From positions 602,073 to 666,072 of the forward strand of contig NW_025407844.1 of NCBI RefSeq assembly GCF_003324165.1: a stretch of 64,000 nt of DNA, written 5' to 3'. The notes under the pieces are model-generated. The model was not told where the DNA came from. It was given only the letters and a program-made list of their open reading frames with translations, and did not search any database. The stretch is from Naegleria lovaniensis (Eukaryota; Heterolobosea; Eutetramitea; Acrasida; Naegleriidae). The position numbers were made by a program, and so were the translations under genes. Of this stretch, positions 53,288 to 64,000 are shown piece by piece (the stretch's first letter is position 1; every line of letters begins with the position of its first letter).

Positions 53288-56200
53288 TTAGTTTTTTTTC
53301 GGATCATGGATTTTTGTAAGAATGTTTTGAACTGATATTCTTTGGCTTGCCCTTAGACGTAGCATCTCGGAAACTAATTTCATTAACCCTGCTGAATAAC
53401 GTCTTTCTGATTTTTGTGCCAATAGTCTCACGAATGACATTGCTGGATTTTCTTCCTTATTTAGTTCCTGCATGAGCACACCTAGAGTTGTGCGTTCGTC
53501 CAAGGTCATCAACTGGTACAATGTTGCACCCAAAGCGAAAACATCTATTGCAGAAGAAAACTTGTCTTGTTCGTTGGCCAGCAATTCGGGAGCCATAAAT
53601 TCTGCAGTTCCTACTTTGTCTGTGTTATTGGTAAGATTATTGATGGATTTAACTAGTCCAAAGTCAGCTAACGCGATAATAATTTCTTGTTTCTCAGCTT
53701 CATATTCTTTCACAAGAATATTCATGGGTTTAACATCTCTGCATGCGACGTGTTGGGCATTTAAGGAATTCAATTTCAAACTACAACACTTACCTATGCA
53801 ACACTTTTCTATCCTCATGCAAATATTTGAGAGCCAAACATGCCTGTTCAATAATTTGGGTTAATATTTTCTCAGGTACCACGATTTTCCGTTCTATGAA
53901 CTCCTGTTTCAAACTCCCTTTCAATAATTCCATCTCAATGCAAATGGTGTCAACTCCAACTGGAAAGGCATAATACGTAGGAACAATATGTGGATGTGTC
54001 AGTTTTGCCATAGTCATCACTTCATCAATAGCAGAATTCAAGTCAGATGTCTTGGAAACCTTTAGTGCAATGTTTTTCTTGGACCTGTGATCGAACACTT
54101 TGTAAACCATACCTTGGCCTCCCTCGCCAAGTTGCTCAACGTTTGAATAGCGTTTGCTTAACTGAATGTGAACATCCGCATCTATCCATCCAAATGAAAC
54201 TTGTCGTACGGAACTTGCTGTGGTATATTTTGTGACAAATTGATATGACATGGAGTTGAATCTGGTATCCATAGCATCCTCTTTGAGTTGTTTCCTGATA
54301 CTCTCCACTGAAATTCTTTGTTTAGAATCGAAGCAAAGCATTGAAGCCACTAGTTGCACAAAATCATTGCTATAGCCGAACGGTGAGGTGTTTTTGAGAA
54401 TAAATTCTTTCATATTGCTTGTTTCTATGGATTTCATTCCCATTCTTGTGTCGGTATCGAGGGACATTAATTGATATAACGTCACCCCAAGGGCAAAGAC
54501 ATCGCTTGCAGATGAAAACAGCTTGTGATTCAAAACCTCTGGAGCTTTGTACTGCTCCGTTTCAATAGCTGTGTCGTTCAAAACTGTGGCCAATCCAAAA
54601 TCACACAAGGCAACTTTAATCTTTTGTCCCTCTATTTGTTTCACAAAAATTGTGGACAAATTGATGTCACTATATGTTCAGAATGATACATCCAAAAAGT
54701 CAACGAATTATTATCAATCATTACTTACACAACTCCACATTGTGTGTCCAACGTGTATAAGTAAATCAAAGCTTCACAAATTTGAATAGCAATCTGTTTT
54801 AACAAATGCTCTCTAGGCTCGTTTCTCTACAAATTCTGAGAACAAACTGCCCTTCACTTCTTCCATTTCAATACATAACGTCAACAATACTCCAGGCTTA
54901 AAAACAGAATATATTTTGGAAAGATTTGGATGTCTATACTTGTTCTTAATTCTCCTTGCTTGTAAAAATACTGGATTAAGCACCGCATGGTCATTAATAG
55001 CAAGTAATAGAATAGACTTTCTCGAGTAACTATTTCTTTTATCTTCTACGCTCAATAGCTGTCCAGTACGTGTTGTGAAAATTGGTTGTAAATTATCATA
55101 TTTCAACAATAAATGTTGCAATACAACCTCTTCATCGGTTGCAACAAATGAAGTATTGTTACTACCTTCCAAATATCGAACCACAGGTTTAAGTGGTTGT
55201 GGCTGATTCACTCTTTGATTGGTCAACTTTGAAAACCTTTCTAAGGTTTCATTCACAGAGAGACGATCGTTTGGATCTAAAAGTAACATAAAATCAATTA
55301 AAGTGAGCAACGTTTCTGAATACTTGGTACCGTATCTATTTCGAATGAAATTTGTGGTAGTAGATGTGACATTGAATACCTTGTCATGAAGAATGAGTTG
55401 ACATAAAATTACTCCAAGAATGAAAATATTTCCACGATTTGTATATTCACTATTCTGCTCATTCGCAGCGTATTCTGGTGGAATGTATGAGTGACCAGTG
55501 CCTGATACAAAACTACAAACCACATCTGAGAGAGTAACGTTAATGGTTTGCGTCTGTGCATCAAAATTTCTCACCAGAATATTCTCAGGTTTAAGATTAC
55601 TAAAATTGGTTAAGGAAATAAAGTATTTAAAAAATCCATGTGTACATTAATGTACTTACATGTGTACCATGTCTACTGCATCCAAGTAGCTCAATGCTGA
55701 ACACACTTGATATCCAATTTGAAGAATCAAATTTTCACTAATGTCCACATTTGTCTCCGGTGACAATAATTGAGAGAATAAATTTCCTTGCAATAACTCC
55801 ATTTCAATACAAATTATTCTTCTTGTAGAGTTGACCTTAAACACATCATAAACATTTACAATGTTGGGGTGAGAAAGTTGATTCATCATTAACATTTGTT
55901 TCACAAAATATTTTTGATTGGTTTCGTTCAACAGGGCATGCAATTTGAGTGCCACTTTTTCTATTCCCATTGAAAGCTGTATATATGGTTCCCAATCGAT
56001 TGTTAGACAAGTGACATATATTGAGATTTCCAAATGGAGAACTCTCAATAGATAATGACGACAACTCTTCATCATTCGTGCTGAAGTATTTCATCTTTAA
56101 AAATTGTTCAGCGCTCAGCTCATAATTATTAATTTTTTCCAACAAGACATCATCATGAGTGAGTGCGGACGACATTGTTGCTGTCTTTCTTATTTGATGA

Positions 56201-56523
56201 TGATTCTTCTGATAATTTTTGATCAAATCACAAATTAACAATGCATAATTTTTGTCAAGGTCAAAGTCACGCAATTGAGAGGAGCAAGCTTTCAACAATT
56301 GAACGCCATTGACGTTTTTGGACCAAAGTTCTGTTTAATGAAAATATAAAACTCGCTCGGTTATGATCAAATAAATTGACTTACCACAGACAATCTGTTC
56401 TTCTGGAAAGTGATTGGAGAGAAGGAAGTGAGCCACATCGCTTTCACTCCAGCGTTCAATGTTTGGTGAGAGATTGGTTGTGGTGGACAACATGAGAATT
56501 TTTTTCAAGATGTCTCTTGTCAT
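53288..56523 (-). CDS. SAM domain plus three tandem protein kinase domains (five exons, two frame breaks)
   Basis: About 1001 aa if two extra bases are ignored. Exons: 56523-56385, 56330-55660, 55599-54729, 54669-53794, 53738-53288. SAM: WSESDVAHFLLSNHFPEEQIV / ELWSKNVNGVQLLKACSSQL. Kinase 1 has VALKLHA, but HRD reads HIN (VHINLKPENIL) and DFG reads DVV, so it is a pseudokinase. Kinase 2 lacks a clear ATP lysine and reads VVDINLSTIF at the catalytic loop while keeping DFGLA. Kinase 3 looks active: LGEGGQGMVYKV, IALKVSK, HRDVKPMNIL (split by an intron), DFGLVKS, MAPELL. Two one-base surpluses shift frame: at T5 55956-55960 (four give NRKVALKLH) and at 54822-54824 (two give VENEPREHLLKQ). With both corrected the phases sum exactly. 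It is either a sequencing-error-affected gene or a recent pseudogene. Confidence 0.75.
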
Positions 56524-56562
56524 GTGATCTTTTTTAATTTTAAAAACAAATTTTTCAAAAAA
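56524..56562. promoter_or_regulatory. 39-bp head-to-head spacer between two SAM-domain genes
   Basis: The minus-strand ATG ends at 56523 and the plus-strand ATG starts at 56563. The spacer is almost pure A/T (T6 and A7 runs). Both genes must start transcription inside or across each other's 5' ends. Confidence 0.7.
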
Positions 56563-58458
56563 ATGTTTGGCAAGTCACTCGGTGTTTCTTCCTCTCATCT
56601 GGTTGGTGGTGTCAACCTCTCCGAAATTCCTCTAGAATTCTGGAACAATGAAAACGTGGTTCAATTTCTCAAACAATCCAACTTTGATGATTCCGTCATT
56701 CAACGTAAGTCATTCGTTTTTCTGTTCAGATGTGACGATGATTAATGAATGTCCATAGTCTTTCAAACTCAACAATTTGATGGCATTGCTCTCATGAATA
56801 TCAGCGTTGAAATTTTGGTTCAACTAGGAGTACGGAGAGGAGTTGCCATTTCCATTGCGAATCGGGTGAAGGAAATTAAACAACAAGAACAAAAAAAGAA
56901 GGAACAAGAAAATAACAATGGAATGGTCACAAATGCTACCAGTTCATCATCATCACCAATATCAAACCCATCATCATCAGGAGGCGGTGAGGTTTGTAAA
57001 GACCCAGCCACGAAAAACCATACGGAGGATTTAACAGAAGAAGATATGAATGAAATGAGAGAAATGGGACAAGATATGCATCAAGGTAATCTCGATTCTA
57101 CATGGTCTGGATCTTCGAGTAATGAATTAAGTAGCTCATTGGGAAAGGCGTCGTATATTAATGTTGCTGAATGTTCTCCATGGAATGTCAATAATTTTTC
57201 CTCCGAGCAACACAAGTGTAAGTATTGTGTGTGAATTTTTAATTCATTCATTTTGTTATTCCGATATATATAACACTGTGCATGATTTTATGTGTAACTC
57301 CAACCGGCATAATGGATAGATCGTGAATTTTGTATGAAAAAACTTGGAGTGGTCATGAAAGATTATGGGCCTGCAGTCGCTGAAACAGTATGCCAGAATT
57401 TGATATTTCATGAGAGATTTTTGTACAAATTTTTAAATCCACAGCGTTTACCTCAATACCAATCATCTGGAGTGAACAAACCAAAAGAATCATATTTAAA
57501 GGTAAAATTAGTTGTTACAGAATTGAGTGAGGCTTCAGCTCACAGATTAATTCGTAGATTTGGGAGTGTGCTTGGATACACAAAGGGTACCGCTTATGGA
57601 ATGGTAAGTCTTGAATTAATGTTTGTGTTGAAATAGTGCTGATGTTGGCATGTCATGTTTCATTATTTGCTTGATGAACAGTTCCATACAGCATTAATTA
57701 TTGGACCGTGGTATTTGGAATGGGGAGATTCTTCCATAGCAGTTGTTAGAAAACGTTCTTCTTCCAAAGCTGTTTTCACTCTTGATGTAGATACTATTAG
57801 AGGTTCAGAAGTAAATATTAAGCTTGTTGAACTAGCAAAAGTTTGTGCAGAGTGGAATCGAACGCAAACATATCATAGAGATACATGTAATTGTCAATAT
57901 TTTACGGAAACAGTTATTGAACGACTTGGCTTGAAACCTGCATTCGATAAAAAAGTTGAAGGACCTATTAAGACCTATCTCGACAAGCTCAAAAAACATG
58001 GAGTGTGTGACTTGGCTTTTCATGTTGACAAGAATTTGAAAAACAAATTATTAACAACTAACATAGATCAAAAAATAACAGACAGTGACATGTATCATTT
58101 AATTTCAGAAATGAGAGAAAAGATTTCAAAATCGAGTACTATTGAATTCAAGACACACAAAGATTTGGATAAATTTGTCAAAGCAGTGGTTCATGTACTT
58201 CCATTATTCACAAGCACTCCAGATTACCTATTTTTGAAAGGATTTGATAGAGCTTTCTGGCTTAGAAAAGAAGCTACCAATCACAACCCAGAGATTTGTT
58301 TACCTTTACTGTCATCAAGTAATGGATGTTTGTGTCCTTTCAATCCCCAACAAAACGTGTTAATAGATGACGTACACATGACTGTATGTGGAAAGGATTA
58401 TGTCCTCGAAGAAAATTGTGTTTTGCGCTTGCCATCATTTAGGACTGACAACATGTAA
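56563..58458 (+). CDS. SAM domain plus LRAT/NlpC-like domain (four exons)
   Basis: 553 aa. Exons: 56563-56704, 56759-57217, 57320-57603, 57682-58458, all GT..AG with exact phase. The N-terminal SAM (IPLEFWNNENVVQFLKQSNFDD / FDGIALMNISVEILVQLGV) resembles that of the divergent neighbour. A Ser/Gln-rich linker follows, then a C-terminal domain with GMFHTALIIGPWYLEWGDSS and, ~75 residues on, CNCQYFTETVIERLGL. A His near a beta strand and a later N-C-x-x-F motif recall LRAT/NlpC-P60 permuted papain-like enzymes (HRAS-LS type NCEHF). If so, His of FHTAL and the Cys of NCQYF are the candidate catalytic pair and the reaction is thiol acyl transfer or hydrolysis. The last ~190 residues are unrecognised. 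The domain call is inference. Confidence 0.75.
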
Positions 58459-58704
58459 TATATAACAAATTCAACGATGCATTTATAATTGTGATTCGTG
58501 TTATACAATTAGACAAATATCAATTTCAGACATAAGTTTGATTTTCAATTCCGCTTTAGTAGTCAAATATTTTCATAGTAAACAAAGATAGATCAGCGCT
58601 TTTCTCCATGGAATTGTTATTATTCGTTTTCTTATGTTGATGACACATTCACTAGCGGCTATCGCAGGGTTTTCACATCTTCATCGTGATTGTCAACATT
58701 TCAT

Positions 58705-59133
58705 TCAACGATAATCCATACGTAGTAAGGATTGAGATAAGTGAGAGCAGGCCATATTGAATTGAGTGCTCTTTCTCATCTCCGTAATACGTTGATATAG
58801 GTTGTAAAAGGCTGAAACGTTTGTTAATTGGTGTTCTTGTTCGATTCTTCTTTTCAGTACCTCCAGACGAAAAAGCATTTTACGAATACGTATTCTGTTT
58901 GAGGCAATGGTTTTAAGGTGTTTTAAAACTTTCAGAGTCTTTCTTTGCGCGTGCTTCTTGAATGTTTGTTGACTGGTGTCAACAGAAGTTGGAAGCCTCA
59001 CATGTTCGCGACTTTCCAACATTTTCTTGTATAACAGTCTTGATTGTGTAAATAGCCTCTGAAAACTATAGGACATTTCAAAGAATGAATTTCCAAAAGT
59101 AACATCCTCGATCACATCACACACCGATTCCAC
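58705..59133 (-). CDS. Hypothetical helical protein, about 142 aa, start unclear
   Basis: Open frame ending at 58705, rich in Arg/Lys/Leu (TLKVLKHLKTIASNRIRIRK, LEVLKRRIEQEHQL) and likely coiled coil. The upstream end begins with GTG; the first in-frame ATG is at 59076 (MSYSFQRL). An upstream exon is possible. I recognise no family. It is the last plausible gene before the subtelomere. Confidence 0.35.
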   Translation of the reverse strand: MESVCDVIEDVTFGNSFFEMSYSFQRLFTQSRLLYKKMLESREHVRLPTSVDTSQQTFKKHAQRKTLKVLKHLKTIASNRIRIRKMLFRLEVLKRRIEQEHQLTNVSAFYNLYQRITEMRKSTQFNMACSHLSQSLLRMDYR

Positions 59134-59136
59134 ATT

Positions 59137-60434
59137 CTTATGGTTAAAAACAATTTCTTCATGTGGTTAATAGTAAAGATCTCACACGTTGAAAGTTCTT
59201 TTCTCCTTAACTTAAAGGCATTGTATGTATGGACAAATGTCCAGTTGAAATTCCTCTTAAAAACAATAACGTCGACGAATGGCCACCATCACTGAAAGTT
59301 TTTGACATCCCTTACCCAATACTGGCGTGTTGTAAAGCTTATCCTCGTTGTTAAAATGAATTGGCGAATCTTACTTTTTGAAATAGCAACACCTGATCTC
59401 CCTCATTGCTTTATTTACAGTTTTTAGACCCTTTCTGGGAGGTTTTTTAACATCAGATCCTTGTGCTGTATCTTGGGCTGAAGGAAGAATAGATGTTTTT
59501 GCAAGAGGTGCTGATAACCCTTTGTGGCACAAAGCTATGATGGAAGATGGAACTTGGAATCCATCCCAAATCATACCTACCATTCGTTGCTTTGATTCAG
59601 GAGATCTAACTACAAACTTAGCCCCACCTTTCCTCACCTAGAAGCGAGGATGTTTCTTCATTGAGAAGGAATGGATGAGAGAAGTGGAGAGACTCTTGTG
59701 TACGAAAGACTGCTGACTGATACTTTTTCGAGTAAGGTTTCAAGTAGTTCTACAAGGGATTGATGTTGTGTTTTGGAGGCAGTGGATTTCCGTGCGAGTA
59801 AAGCAGACAGCGTTTCAAAATCCCAAGTACGATTCATTTCAAAAGGTTTTATTACCTCCACATAGGAATGATAGGAAGTGTCCCTGGAACAGTCTTCTTG
59901 GTGGCATCATTATCTCTTTTCAGAAAGATAATGAAATTGAGCGACGAAGAATTCTTAAGATACAAGGATGGTTTTAACTCATTCAAATTGGACGGAGATG
60001 TCAAATCAAGGCTTATATATGATAAATAAATACAAAGCATGAATGTTGGCGCATATTTCCAGAGATTCTTCCAAAGTTTTGTTAAAATTCTTTGGGTTTG
60101 GCTCCACCTACTCTTTTTTTTGAGCCATTTTAACGACTTTACTATCAAAAAAAAATTTTGATTTCAATAAGTCCTGTCCACGGTCCGAAGTTAACTGGTG
60201 AGGACGAGATATACTCAAATCCTAGGCTAATTTTCATTTGCTTTCTAATGGTGTTGAAATTTCTAAGAGATGTGAAGTGGTTGTTGAGTTATTTCACTCT
60301 GAATTTTGAAGGTAAATTGGCCCAAAAAAAACTTTAATGTTGTAAATGAAGAGAGGATGATTATTTATTATCGGAGTGGTGTTTCAAACTGTAAAACCAG
60401 AGAGATGCATGACATTGGAACACAAGGTTTTTGA
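59137..60434. other. Subtelomeric region with ORF fragments
   Basis: Three minus-strand open frames (60148-59852, 59861-59658, 59637-59371) follow each other in different frames. They may be pieces of one decayed gene. The first has a hydrophobic stretch (YAPTFMLCIYLSYISLDL). The third reads like real protein (GAKFVVRSPESKQRMVGMIW) but has no ATG. I cannot name a family or join them with confidence. Confidence 0.3.
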
Positions 60435-60654
60435 GGATAGGTGCCCAGCTTGACTTTGAATCTTAATTTTTCGACATGCTTAATCATTGGATTTTTAATT
60501 TTTATGAAATCGTCGGGGATGGAGGTATATCTATGTGTTGATATGACTTTCATCCATTAATTATGGGTAATTATTGAACTGTATTCGCTTAAAGTAGACC
60601 TTTCGTGCATGGTCGGGTTTTTCGTCATCTTTGATGTTGAGCTTGATCCAAGCA
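60435..60654 (+). repeat. 220-bp direct repeat, copy 1
   Basis: Starts GGATAGGTGCCCAGCT and ends GATCCAAGCA. Copy 2 lies 322 bp downstream and is nearly identical (one difference noticed, AGCTTGAC against AGCTCGAC). Confidence 0.9.
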
Positions 60655-60756
60655 TTTCATTGTTTCGATAATGTAAACAACAAGAGTTTGGAATTAATTG
60701 GAGGAAAACTAATGGGTTTGTAACTCGCCAAACATCCATCCTTTGGAAAAGGGTTT

Positions 60757-60976
60757 GGATAGGTGCCCAGCTCGACTTTGAATCTTAATTTTTCGACATG
60801 CTTAATCATTGGATTTTTAATTTTTATGAAATCGTCGGGGATGGAGGTATATCTATGTGTTGATATGACTTTCATCCATTAATTATGGGTAATTATTGAA
60901 CTGTATTCGCTTAAAGTAGACCTTTCGTGCATGGTCGGGTTTTTCGTCATCTTTGATGTTGAGCTTGATCCAAGCA
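60757..60976 (+). repeat. 220-bp direct repeat, copy 2
   Basis: Near-identical to 60435-60654 in the same orientation. The ~102 bp between the copies is not duplicated. Short open frames in both copies are probably not genes. Confidence 0.9.
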
Positions 60977-63514
60977 CATCATTCGATTGATTTTGAAGAG
61001 TAGTACAATCGTGCTAGCGACATCAATGAATAGTGAGCTAAGTTGGTTGAGTAGTTCAACAAATGGTGACAGGTGTCAAATTTTTGATAGAATTTAAGCG
61101 AGACCTTTTTTGTAGATCTCACGAAAATAATGGGGGTCATGATAGAGCATTCGATCAGGTTTAGGGTAGTTTTCGAGAAAATCAAGTTTGAAGGAGTTTA
61201 ATTGAGTTCAAAAATGACATGAAAATTTTTCAAAAAAAAATTAAAAAAAAATGAAGCCAAAACTCCCTGCATTTTTGAGGTGATCCTCATCAAGATCGGG
61301 TCATGTTTCCATTCATCATCATGTCATATTTATATTGATCACATCAAATGTGAACATCATGATCAACATTTATGAGGAATATTTTGTGTGTATGAATACA
61401 CATGGAAATGATAATCATCAAATAGTACTGGTTGGAATTGTAGTGAACTGCTCCCGTTGGATGTGATGATCATGGAATGAATCTGATGATCGGAATGTCG
61501 TTACAGTGATCAGAAACCATAGAATTGATCGTTGATTCAGTTCAAAGTGATGGTCATTTCATGACTTTGTGTGATGTGAAGTGTGATGGTGGCTCTATGG
61601 TAGAGGTGAAAAGTACGATCGAGACAAGTACTTCACAGAACTTCATGAAATTGATATGGATGGATGTTCTGATCATTCAAACAACAAATCATCAGTTTTA
61701 TTCATTGACATGATTGTTTCATTGAATGGGAGCACTTCGCTTTTCTCGGAAAACATCATTTCTTGAGGAAGGGTACAACTCTCCTCTCTTGCTCATGTCA
61801 TTCATTCTATCATCATGACACGTTATGATCATCATTGTAGAAGTGTTTCATGTGATTATGAATGGTTGAAAGTGATCATGATGAATTGTTGTTGGTATGT
61901 ATTGTTGTATGATTGAATGATCATTTTATAACAATTGATTGATTAAGTTTTTCGATAAACCGATGATTGAAATGTTGTATAATACATTGTGGAGAGTATT
62001 TCTATGACTATTGATGATGGATATGATCATTATTGGTGGAGTATCATGATGAATGTTGTAGAGGTGTGATACCATATCCTTCCAAGAGTGATTGTGTCAT
62101 GAACAATACACATCAACATGTTCATCATGATGAGTATGACACATCCATGTTGATTGTACTCACTGAATCATCAATTTATGGAAGTGGTGTCTCACTCTTT
62201 CAATTCATTTTTCTTTTTCACATGATGTTACGATACTGAATAATTTCAAGAATATCACAGTGACTTTATATGATAGTATATAGTGTGATATTGTTATTTT
62301 GAAATTTGTGGAATTTATGTATATGAGTTGATTTTGTTATGAGGCACATGAGCTGTGTTGAAAATGATTATTAATTAATTTTTGAAGATTTGTCAGGATA
62401 GTGATGCAGATAGTTTTTTATGGTAGATGAGATGGTGTACAACACATTGACATTAATTGTTGTACTTGTTCATGTCTAGAATGTATTGTTGTTGAGCACC
62501 TGAGAAGATTTTGTCATGAAGTGCATTACAATGTGAGACATGGTTTTTTCCTAGAGTTGTTGCAATCACCCATGTGTTGATCTTGTTCCATTGTGTTATT
62601 ATTGATTGTGTGGAGTGATGTGATTCATTGTGTGATGGAAGGATTCTGTCAGGTCATGTTTGACACTTTTTCGTGGAGAGCCTGTGTTGATATATGATGG
62701 CTGCATTGAAAATAAAGAATTAATTCATTGATTTTCATGATCAGTACATGTGAAATGTGTGGTGTATGTGGTTGGTAGGCGTCAATGTTCATGTCATCTT
62801 GATTTTGAATTTTGTCTGGATTTACTGACCCTATACTTCCGCATTTAGAATATATCCAAAAAAATACTGTTGTGATTGATCAGTGTTGTTTGGTGTTGTG
62901 ATGACGGGATCATGATTGAAATAATTTGTAGTGATTGTAGATGTGTCCTTCAACCGTATTGGATACGTCTACCACGATCGTTGCTGTAACCAAACGGATG
63001 AGCGTTCAAAGTTGTTCATGAAGAGTGATGAGATGAAACATGGTTGTTTGAATGTTCATTCAAGTTGATAAACATGCTTGCCATGATGGTGTGGTCACGT
63101 GATAGTGATTGTGTTGATCCATCTGTTGTGTGTGTTGAGTAATGTTTCAGTCATTACAATAAATTTTGATGTTGTGGTGGATGACATCTTTGTGTTGAAC
63201 GTTTAATATTCTTTCATGATCATGAAGTGCTCATGTCATAGTGTGAGTCCTATCATTTTGAAGTGTTGCGTATTGTTGTGTGCTTGGTGTGATATGAAAC
63301 TTTGAAAAAATTGTGACATTTTCTTTATATGTTGTGATGATGTTCACTACTCTTTGTGAAATTGATAAAACATGTTTATCATGTATATGACAACATACCT
63401 ATGAAGTATTATTGAATGTGTATTGATAATTGTTGAGATAATTGATAAATGTTGACTTTGGAGTGTTTGGAAAAATTGTGGTCTTAGTCTCTTTACATGG
63501 GTTTGATACAATTC
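60977..63514. other. Gene-free, T/G-biased subtelomeric DNA rich in TGATCA-type words
   Basis: About 2.5 kb with no convincing reading frame. From ~61.3 kb on, the plus strand is strongly enriched in T and G and in short words built from ATGATCAT, TGTTG and GTGATG. Longest frames are ~60-70 codons and look random. No tRNA or known repeat family is recognised. Confidence 0.6.
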
Positions 63515-64000
63515 TGGGTTTGGGTTTGGGTTTGGGTTTGGGTTTGGGTTTGGGTTTGGGTTTGGGTTTGGGTTTGGGTTTGGGTTTGGTTTGGGTTTGG
63601 TTTGGGTTTGGGTTTGGGTTTGGGTTTGGGTTTGGGTTTGGGTTTGGGTTTGGGTTTGGGTTTGGGTTTGGGTTTGGGTTTGGGTTTGGGTTTGGGTTTG
63701 GGTTTGGTTTGGGTTTGGGTTTGGGTTTGGGTTTGGGTTTGGTTTGGGTTTGGGTTTGGGTTTGGGTTTGGGTTTGGGTTTGGGTTTGGGTTTGGGTTTG
63801 GGTTTGGGTTTGGGTTTGGGTTTGGGTTTGGGTTTGGGTTTGGGTTTGGGTTTGGGTTTGGGTTTGGGTTTGGTTTGGGTTTGGGTTTGGGTTTGGGTTT
63901 GGGTTTGGGTTTGGGTTTGGGTTTGGGTTTGGGTTTGGGTTTGGGTTTGGGTTTGGGTTTGGGTTTGGGTTTGGGTTTGGGTTTGGGTTTGGGTTTGGGT
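63515..64000 (+). repeat. Telomere: (TTTGGG)n to the window end
   Basis: About 486 bp of tandem TTTGGG/GGGTTT, with the G-rich strand 5'->3' toward the end of the window, as at a right chromosome end. At least five units are TTTGG with a G missing (near 63586, 63596, 63703, 63738, 63869). The array continues to the last base, so the true end may lie beyond the window. Confidence 0.96.

Noticed and set aside
60657-60875. Short proteins encoded in the 220-bp repeats
   Set aside because: The frames differ in length between copies and have no recognised similarity; they arise simply from duplicated DNA.
63515-64000. Telomere array as ordinary interstitial satellite
   Set aside because: Its orientation, its place at the very end and the gene-poor approach all fit a chromosome end, though sequence beyond the window cannot be seen.

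Overview
This is a eukaryotic window that ends at a chromosome end. The last ~486 bases are an almost pure TTTGGG array with the G-rich strand running toward the 3' end. The genes are AT-rich, closely packed on both strands and cut by short GTAAGT..AG introns. Their content (cyclases with many membrane segments or betaine-binding domains, RCC1-EGF proteins, tandem kinases, an IQGAP/filamin hybrid, DNA-PKcs) fits a free-living amoeboflagellate of the Naegleria type (Heterolobosea). That assignment is inference from gene content, not from a database search.

Layout. 546-2918 (-): hSac2-domain protein. 3259-6000 (+): AP-3 complex beta subunit. 6125-24014 (+): DNA-PKcs, the giant kinase of non-homologous end joining, split by a 3.9 kb DNA transposon (8339-12222). 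The transposon has 20-bp terminal inverted repeats, an 8-bp target duplication and an intact P-element-like transposase. Removing the element and one copy of the duplication restores the DNA-PKcs frame exactly. 24081-29738 (-): nine-exon membrane adenylate cyclase with a PAS domain and an 11-nt exon. 30777-33431 (+): Trk/HKT potassium transporter. 33672-35535 (+): PAK-type kinase with a CRIB domain and a probable 3-nt exon. 35623-37044 (-): unknown protein. 37330-37409 (-): tRNA-Leu(CAG). 37672-41142 (-): F-box/betaine-binding/cyclase fusion. 41243-44439 (-): secreted RCC1-EGF protein. 44700-45356 (-): gluconokinase. 45456-45529 (+): tRNA-Val(AAC). 45705-51168 (-): IQGAP-like protein with filamin repeats. 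51707-53269 (+): unknown, perhaps GNAT-like. 53288-56523 (-): SAM plus three kinase domains. 56563-58458 (+): SAM plus an LRAT/NlpC-like domain, 39 bp head-to-head from the previous gene. From ~59.2 kb the sequence is subtelomeric: ORF remnants, a 220-bp direct repeat, ~2.5 kb of gene-free T/G-rich sequence, then telomere.

Together the genes suggest a crawling, sensing cell: cAMP signalling, Rac/Cdc42-PAK and IQGAP-type actin control, AP-3 lysosomal sorting and potassium uptake. Exon structures were worked out by hand from splice sites and reading phase. Three places need a one-base correction to keep frame (42838-42845, 54822-54824, 55956-55960). Two lie in homopolymer runs, so assembly error is as likely as real mutation.
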